Assembly: GCF_011397635.1 (NCBI RefSeq)
Contig: NC_064769.1
Span: 12,975,207-13,039,206 of the forward strand
Length of the DNA: 64,000 bases
Direction of reading: 5' to 3'
Origin: Epinephelus fuscoguttatus
Lineage: Eukaryota; Chordata; Actinopteri; Perciformes; Serranidae
The translations under genes were made by a program, and so were the position numbers. Numbering within the stretch: position 1 is the first letter of the stretch; the number at the start of each line of letters is the position of its first letter. A model generated the notes under the pieces. It made no database searches, was not told the DNA's origin, and worked only from the letters and a program-made list of their open reading frames with translations. Shown piece by piece: positions 59,201-64,000 of the stretch.

Positions 59201-61203
59201 CACCAAATGTGGAAAGGAAATTGACTCAGCAGATTTTGTGTTTAGGTATATACAGGATATAATCATTCAGTGTTAATTATTGCTGTCTATGAATACAAGT
59301 TGGACTTAGTGTCAATGGCAACCAAGCATGCAGTCACATAAAAAGACTTACTCCTCAGACCCGTCACCAGAGGAAGATGTTGGTATTGTACGTCTCTGCG
59401 AAAAGCATTTGTACATGTATGTAAGCTGATTTTAGCCCCTTACCCACTGGATGAAAACCCATTAACACCTACAAAAATTTGATTTTTATAGTTAATGGTA
59501 AAGGATACAATTGGCATTCATTCCCCGGACAAATGACTCTGCAGTAGTCAGGTATTTTTTGGCTCTAGTTCCAATTAGCCCCAGTCAGCAGCCATGGAAA
59601 TACAATATTTGGGTGGATGCACTCATTCTGGCCCCTTTGCCAGTGTGATACAATAAAGGCCACCATGAAATACTGTCCATCTCCTACCAAGCAGCACTCA
59701 AACATTGTCCAGCTTAAGTTGGCAGTGATTTTGAGAGAGAAACTCAATAAGTAAGAAATATAGAAAAAAGAATTAACTGCTGTAACAATTTCAGTAGCCT
59801 CCATGCTGCTTTCTATCGTTTACTAACCTGTTTTCGGCCTGTCTATAATGTCGAACGAGACACACCAGAAATGAAAAAAAAGGTATACTTGTCTACACAG
59901 CTCTGGTCTACTGGCAATGGGAAAGAAGCCCATCACCTACTTTAAAAAGTTTTCCCGTGTTTAAAAAAGCATACATGTGCTAAAGCAGTGTATGTGTTCT
60001 GCGGCATTTCCAGATGTCACTGTGCCACCAAAACCGAGTATTTCAAGCCAAAATACAAATTTGCCTAACCATAACCAAGTGTGTTTTGTGCCTAAACATA
60101 ACCACACGTTGACCACAGTGTTGTAGAGAAGTAAAATTTCAACATATCCACTACAAATGTTACATACTCATGGTTTACATAAACGTACAATGCCAACATT
60201 TATCTGGCAGTTGGATAGCCAGTGTAGTTAAAATGCTCTGGTCTGTGATTGGGCAACATTTTATATGTGAATAGAGAGCACTTAATTTGCACAAAGAGAC
60301 CCAAGTGTTGCACTGAATAGGTTGTTACAAAACCCCAACCCACTAAGTGTTGTTATGCCTGCCAAGCTTTCTATTCTGGCACAGATGCTAAACTATGATC
60401 GGAAAATTGCTTTTCAGGAGTCAGTTAATGTTGATTTATTGTAGATGCTTAACTCCTCATCACAACCATTGAATGAGCAATTATGCAGCGGACCAGCATG
60501 CCTTATCAGTGAATTTGTGCTCTCTTTTTTGCAGGTGCAACATACCACCCATCAATGAGAAGTACTCAGCTGATGTTGGCACTAAAACAGATCTGGTGAC
60601 AATAAATCCGAGCATCATTACAGAGAGGTACTGTAAATATGGGTCTGAGCGAGAAATCAGGCCTATCTCTTTCTTTCTTTATCTGTCTATATCTCCATCT
60701 CTTTTGGCTCGTAGGATCTCATGTTTTGCTTCCTCTGCAGATTTCAGAAGCTGGAGAAATGGCGGCGGCCATTTTACGAAGTCCTCCAGAATTACGAGAA
60801 CTCCTCAGTGGTGCTTCCCGCCTTTTACAACACCCGCAACACCGATGTATCTTTCAGAGTCAAGTACATGCTGGATGACTTTGACTCCCAGAGAGGCGTG
60901 TTCTTCTTCCACCCGCAGTACCTTCTCAACGTGCAGCGTTTCTGGGCAGTGCAGGGCGTCAGGGCCAAACGGGTCAGCAGCGGCCTAATGCTCGTCACCG
61001 CCGCCTTAGAGATGTGTGAGGAAGTCCACCTCTATGGTTTCTGGGCATTTCCCATGAACCCCTCTGGCATCTTCATCACTCACCATTACTATGACAACGT
61101 CAAGCCACGGCCGGGCTTCCATGCGATGCCTCACGAAATTTTCAACTTCATTCACATGCATACTCGTGGGATCATCAACGTACACACGGGGCAGTGCACG
61201 TGA
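44165..61203 (+). CDS. st8sia5: alpha-2,8-sialyltransferase 5 (ST8Sia V)
   Basis: Coding exons 44165-44295, 54613-54705, 56659-56745, 58831-58975, 59133-59245, 60535-60627 and 60741-61203 total 1125 bases, 374 residues (human about 376). The ATG at 44165 gives MGYADPSSGKDILGN, aligned to the human start; an in-frame ATG at 44150 would add five residues. It is a type II Golgi protein with a transmembrane segment at about 18-36 (FIFICAFGLVTLLQQILY). Sialylmotif L starts at Cys164 (CAVIGNGGIIKNTKCG) and crosses the exon 5/6 border. Motif S is near 300 (SSGLMLVTAALEMCEE), motif III is HHYYDN near 334, and motif VS is HAMPHE near 347 with its His and Glu intact. The known enzyme adds alpha-2,8 sialic acid to gangliosides (GD1c, GT1a, GQ1b, GT3), mainly in brain. 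Motif content and the N-terminus separate it from ST8SIA1. The introns hold several nested DNA elements. Confidence 0.96.
44296..46441. other. st8sia5 intron 1, left part
   Basis: No exon or repeat recognised. A 198-codon open frame (45379-45975) over G/A-rich sequence shows no domain or conserved motif. C-rich runs lie near 45306-45342. Confidence 0.4.
46442..46774. mobile_element. MITE with TTAAAGGT-type inverted ends
   Basis: Begins TTAAAGGTTCAGTGTGTAGG and ends CCTACACACTACACCTTAA; the interior has GGGGCATCTATTGGCAGATA. It is a common percomorph-type non-coding element, and its last bases TTAA are shared with the next element. Confidence 0.75.
46772..47095. mobile_element. MITE with perfect 25-bp terminal inverted repeats
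   Basis: The left TAAAGCCCAGTTCAGACCAA (continuing AGATT) is exactly inverted at the right, ending AATCTTTGGTCTGAACTGGG then CTTTA. There is no coding sequence. It directly joins the preceding MITE at a shared TTAA. Confidence 0.8.
48669..49226 (+). mobile_element. long-TIR MITE family X, copy 1 (st8sia5 intron 1)
   Basis: The left end AAATGTTGGCATTTTACATT continues CTGCAAACCAT. The right end, reversed, reads TTGTTGGAATTGTATCTTTC then TGCAAACCAC, so the termini are imperfect inverted repeats. Internal GGTTATATTTAGGCACAGAA and CTTTTGGTGGCACAATTTC blocks recur in copies at 57196-58320 and 59998-60200. No ORF. Confidence 0.65.
49227..54612. other. st8sia5 intron 1, right part
   Basis: Holds a (GT)n microsatellite (50211-50257) and a GA-rich stretch (50524-50560). 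No other gene, exon or repeat boundary could be supported; an alternative exon near 50370-50470 is possible but unproven. Confidence 0.4.
50211..50257. repeat. (GT)n microsatellite
   Basis: About 23 GT units in st8sia5 intron 1. Confidence 0.95.
54995..55290 (+). repeat. dispersed teleost repeat with TTAGCATGCTAACG core
   Basis: Contains GCTAATATCAGAATGCTAAC, TTAGCATGCTAACGTTTGCT and GAGGCTGATGGGAATGGCAT, then TATTTGGTCAAGAAAC and GACCTGATGGTG. This order is a recognised fish interspersed repeat. No ends were resolved and it is non-coding. Confidence 0.55.
55441..55476. repeat. (GTCT)n microsatellite
   Basis: Short GTCT units with one interruption in st8sia5 intron 2. Confidence 0.8.
57196..58320 (+). 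mobile_element. MITE family X, copy 2, split by a Harbinger element
   Basis: The left piece 57196-57245 has GGCATTGTATGTTTACCATG and GTGGTTTAGGCATAAAAACA. After the inserted element the copy resumes at about 57935 with GTCAGGGTTAGGAAAACATG and ends AAATGTTACATATCCATGGT, TTGCGGAAATGTACAATGCC. The right terminus matches copies 1 and 3. Confidence 0.65.
57246..57934 (+). mobile_element. PIF/Harbinger-type non-autonomous element with TTA target duplication
   Basis: The element begins AGCCCCTTTTACACTG; its right end reversed reads AGCCCGTTTTAGATAGG. It is flanked by TTA on both sides (57243-57245 and 57935-57937), the TWA target of this superfamily. Inside, a frame from about 57579 reads MSNWGDKELRALLVL, then TNEEAINRQMTGTVK and ERITKGLTSRGFP. 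This is the start of the Myb/SANT-like protein carried by Harbinger elements. An in-frame TAA after GGPT replaces a Tyr codon, and the rest of that gene and the transposase are gone, so it cannot move by itself. Inserted in family-X copy 2. Confidence 0.8.
59998..60200 (-). mobile_element. MITE family X, copy 3 (truncated, reverse)
   Basis: Read on the minus strand it begins AAATGTTGGCATTGTACGTT and TGTAAACCATGAGTATG, followed by GTGGTTATGTTTAGGCAC and TTTTGGTGGCACAGTGACAT. It matches the first part of copy 1 only. Located in the st8sia5 intron before the exon at 60535. Confidence 0.65.
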
Positions 61204-63012
61204 TCCCTCACTCCTTTGCTTTAGTGTAGTCTTTTAGTTTATTTAAAATCAGGTTTACCTGTTTTATTTCAGTCAATGAAACAATATTTCCTCCCTATTT
61301 AAAAGAGAGTTGGCCTTCAGAGCGCACATGTCTTTGCTCTCACTTATTCCACGACACAGTGAAGGTTGCTTGCTTTGACTGCCAACATACTTCTTTTTTC
61401 GATGTGTACCTTAATTTGTTCACTTAGCCAATCAGATCACTATGGTTATAACCCACTCTTTAACCATAGGATGCTTGTTTTTAATGTGAAAAGTGGTCTT
61501 CATAGTGATGTTGTTTCTGTGAAGTTTTCTAGTGGCTCTGCTGTACAGAGGTGTTGTTTTCTACTCAACGTTGCACAGATATTTATGCTGAAACGGGCCG
61601 CAGTGGGTGTCTTTGTGCCCCCTCATTCCCACTCTCTTCTCTCTTTATCTTTGACACTCTGTGGGTGTGGCAGCTTTTAATGTTTGTGTAAAACAAAACC
61701 TGAACCTTGTTATTAAGAAAAAAAAGGAGAAAAAAATTGTAACATCCAATTGTCTACTTTTGTAATTAACTTCTTATTCACCAGATTCACTGGGTGAATA
61801 TTTTAAAAACACCACTGAAATGGCCTGTTTTTAGTGGCCTACTTTCTCCCGTCTAAAAGTCCTAAAGTATGAGGCGAGGCAAGGATGTTTTCTTTTTCAT
61901 TTGCTTTTTTGGCTTGTCATGATTTTGGACAAAAGCCAGATAAATATTTTAAAATGACACCACCTGAGCAAAACTTTGGCTTTCAAGGCCGTCCAATTTG
62001 TAAAGCGACACAGTACTCAGAGTACTGTTGAGCCACCCAGCCTCTCGTTGTCATTCATGTCTTAAGCCATGCTGCCTTATGAGATAATAAAACCCCTCGA
62101 TATGATATGCAATGCACCCATGTGTTTTGCTTATCTACAAATACATTAATTTCAAACTAAATCTTAGTTTGTCTCTCGAATCAAAGGACACTTAAGACTC
62201 TCTAAGGTGTAGGAATTCATGTGCGGTTCTCAGCTTGTATTCTATTGGAATTAGCGAAGTCTTACTCCCTGTAAACTCCATTCATAATCATGTAACGCTC
62301 TGCATGACTTTACTCTATACTTGGCTTTGTGTGTGCCTGCTTCAATGATCACTGAAATATGTTTACACTTAAGCCTCCACTGGAGCTCACAGTGCTTTTG
62401 GAGATAAATACACAAACCTTTTCACAGAGAGACGAATGGATTTGTTGAATTGTATAATAGTGGATGCAGTCCCCATTGAATGACGATGCACGTATGAAGA
62501 CGGTTGCTGCCCTTTTTGTGAAGTGCTTTTGTTACCACTGTATTCTTTCACCTTCCCCTTTAAACTGTGAACATTTAGTTAACACTCATGAAGGCAGTGT
62601 GCACTGACACACTGGAAAGCTGCTGTTTATGCTGTTGTACACTGCAAAAGGTTTTAAGAGACTGTAAATGAATTTTTTGTCACTCCTCCGTTCATGCTCT
62701 GCTGTGTCCATTATTTCCGCTGTATTTGAAGGACATCATTGCCGATAAGATTTATGTTGTTTCTTTGATCATTTATACAGACTCTGTGTGTTTATGCACA
62801 AGAGATATGAGTTCAGCAAATATAAACACCAAAAATGTTTTGGCTCCACCACTAAATTGTTGCACAGACACAACTGAATCAAGAATGGAAAAGGAAGGGA
62901 ACTGGTCTGTGTACTTTATGGAGGTTATATATATAACACAGTGCTTCTTAACTAACTCTAGATCATTCTTTATACTGGTATTGTGTTTGTAAATAAACTT
63001 GTTTGGATTTTC
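61204..63012 (+). other. st8sia5: st8sia5 3' UTR
   Basis: About 1.8 kb of non-coding sequence runs from the TGA at 61201-61203 to an AATAAA at 62992-62997 followed by a GT/T-rich stretch. Earlier A-rich sites exist. Long 3' UTRs are usual for neural genes. Confidence 0.5.
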
Positions 63013-63867
63013 TCACTTGTATGTTTATGGCTGAATTATTTTTGTGTGTGTACCAAAGGTATCCAATCTTTTTTATTTAATAATAGATACTTTTGCCACA
63101 TAACATGAGTCATTAATATGCTTCCCAATTTAGAAAGGGCCACAGAGCACACACAATGCTAATTTAACTGTCTCATTTCAGGCCAGTTAACCTCTGCTTT
63201 GTCTTCTCCAATTAGCTCTTCTGCAAAGCTACTGTCAACACCTCAATTATTAAGCAGTGGTGTCAGTGTCCTCTCACTGACTCACTCAGCAGAGGGTGGT
63301 GGGGAATATAGCAGATCATATCTGAGTTGTACTGTAGCTGTTGAGGTCTTCAATTTCTACCCTGTCGGCAAGCATAACAAGAGTGAATGAATCCCGTTAG
63401 AATTTAGACAGAAAGATAAAGATGCAGAAGTTAAGCAATTTAAGTTTTATAATGGCAGCTATAGCTTAATATTAAAGACAGTTATATTCAACTGAACTTC
63501 TGCACTTAGGGTATGGTGGAAGATGGTGGGCTTGCTCAATTAATTTGTAATTTTTCACTTTATTCCTCTCTCTTTCCCCTTCTGTGGCCATGTCCAATCT
63601 GTCTCTACACTGATATCTGCCCAAATCTTTTAAAAAAGTATATTTATGTATGTTCACACATTGACTCAGGAGGATATCAGAACCATATATCATACATGCT
63701 CTGATAGTCACTGGGCTTTGTTATGGTTGACCACATGGAGACCCTCAACACCTGACCACTCACCACTCAATCACAAGGTAATAATCACACTATGGAAATA
63801 TGAAGTTTTATAGCAAGCCAGCAAAGAAGCTGAATCAGCTAAAAGTAACAAACATTTTTAATTTTAT
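63013..63867. other. intergenic right of st8sia5, nothing recognised
   Basis: AT-rich with short frames only. Confidence 0.4.
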
Positions 63868-64000
63868 TTTATTTATAAAGTCCAATATCACAAATCACAA
63901 TTTGCGTCAATTTATTTCTACTTGGCACCTTGACTTTGCAGTATGTGACATCCCTCTGTCCTTGGACCCTCACAGCAGATGAGTAAAAACCACTTAAATG
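63868..64000 (+). repeat. dispersed teleost repeat running off the window edge
   Basis: TTTATTTATAAAGTCCAATA, TCACAAATCACAATTTG, then GACATCCCTCTGTCCTTGGA and CCTCACAGCAGATGAG are blocks of a common fish interspersed repeat. It probably continues past 64000. Confidence 0.5.

Overview
The window is nuclear DNA of a ray-finned fish, very probably a percomorph-type teleost. The genes are short-exon, GT-AG spliced vertebrate genes, and the spaces between exons carry teleost-style non-autonomous DNA transposons, tRNA-derived SINEs and (GT)n microsatellites. I saw no bacterial or organellar sequence, no CRISPR array, and no LTR or virus-like element that I could support.

Layout, left to right. (1) 131-356 (+): last two coding exons of a gene entering from the left edge, probably a Sec16-family ER-exit-site scaffold. 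(2) 3737-5253 (-): a complete six-exon gene for a 221-residue protein made almost only of three tandem MLLE (PABC) domains, with no RNA-binding part. This is the most unusual gene here. (3) 6415-8323 (+): rpl28, divergent from the MLLE gene. (4) 9476-11703 (+): a three-exon gene for a 135-residue His-rich coiled-coil protein with hydrophobic ends that I do not recognise. (5) 14017-15692 (-): pdcl, phosducin-like protein. (6) 18757-31323 (-): ptgs1 (cyclo-oxygenase-1), all 11 coding exons, 598 residues. (7) 36608-40604 (-): rpl37, with a C/D-box snoRNA (SNORD72-like) in its first intron. (8) 44165-61203 (+): st8sia5, alpha-2,8-sialyltransferase, seven coding exons with a 10-kb first intron. Each splice model was joined by hand, and the coding lengths divide by three and agree with family lengths (rpl28 137, rpl37 97, pdcl 306, ptgs1 598, st8sia5 374 residues).

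The genes do not form one pathway. They cover secretion (Sec16), translation (rpl28, rpl37, and possibly poly(A)-binding-protein partners through MLLE), G-protein beta-gamma folding (pdcl), prostanoid synthesis (ptgs1) and ganglioside sialylation (st8sia5). The human counterparts lie on several chromosomes, but the pdcl-ptgs1 pairing is conserved and supports the ptgs1 name.

The repeats are rich and partly nested. There are four copies of one long foldback element (one in the orphan gene, three in or beside ptgs1), a related foldback family, a hAT element with a perfect 8-bp target duplication and a second element inside it, a Harbinger element with TTA duplications inside another element, two elements joined end to end, and a SINE with a perfect 16-bp target duplication. 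Several repeat ends lie within about 25 bp of a splice site.
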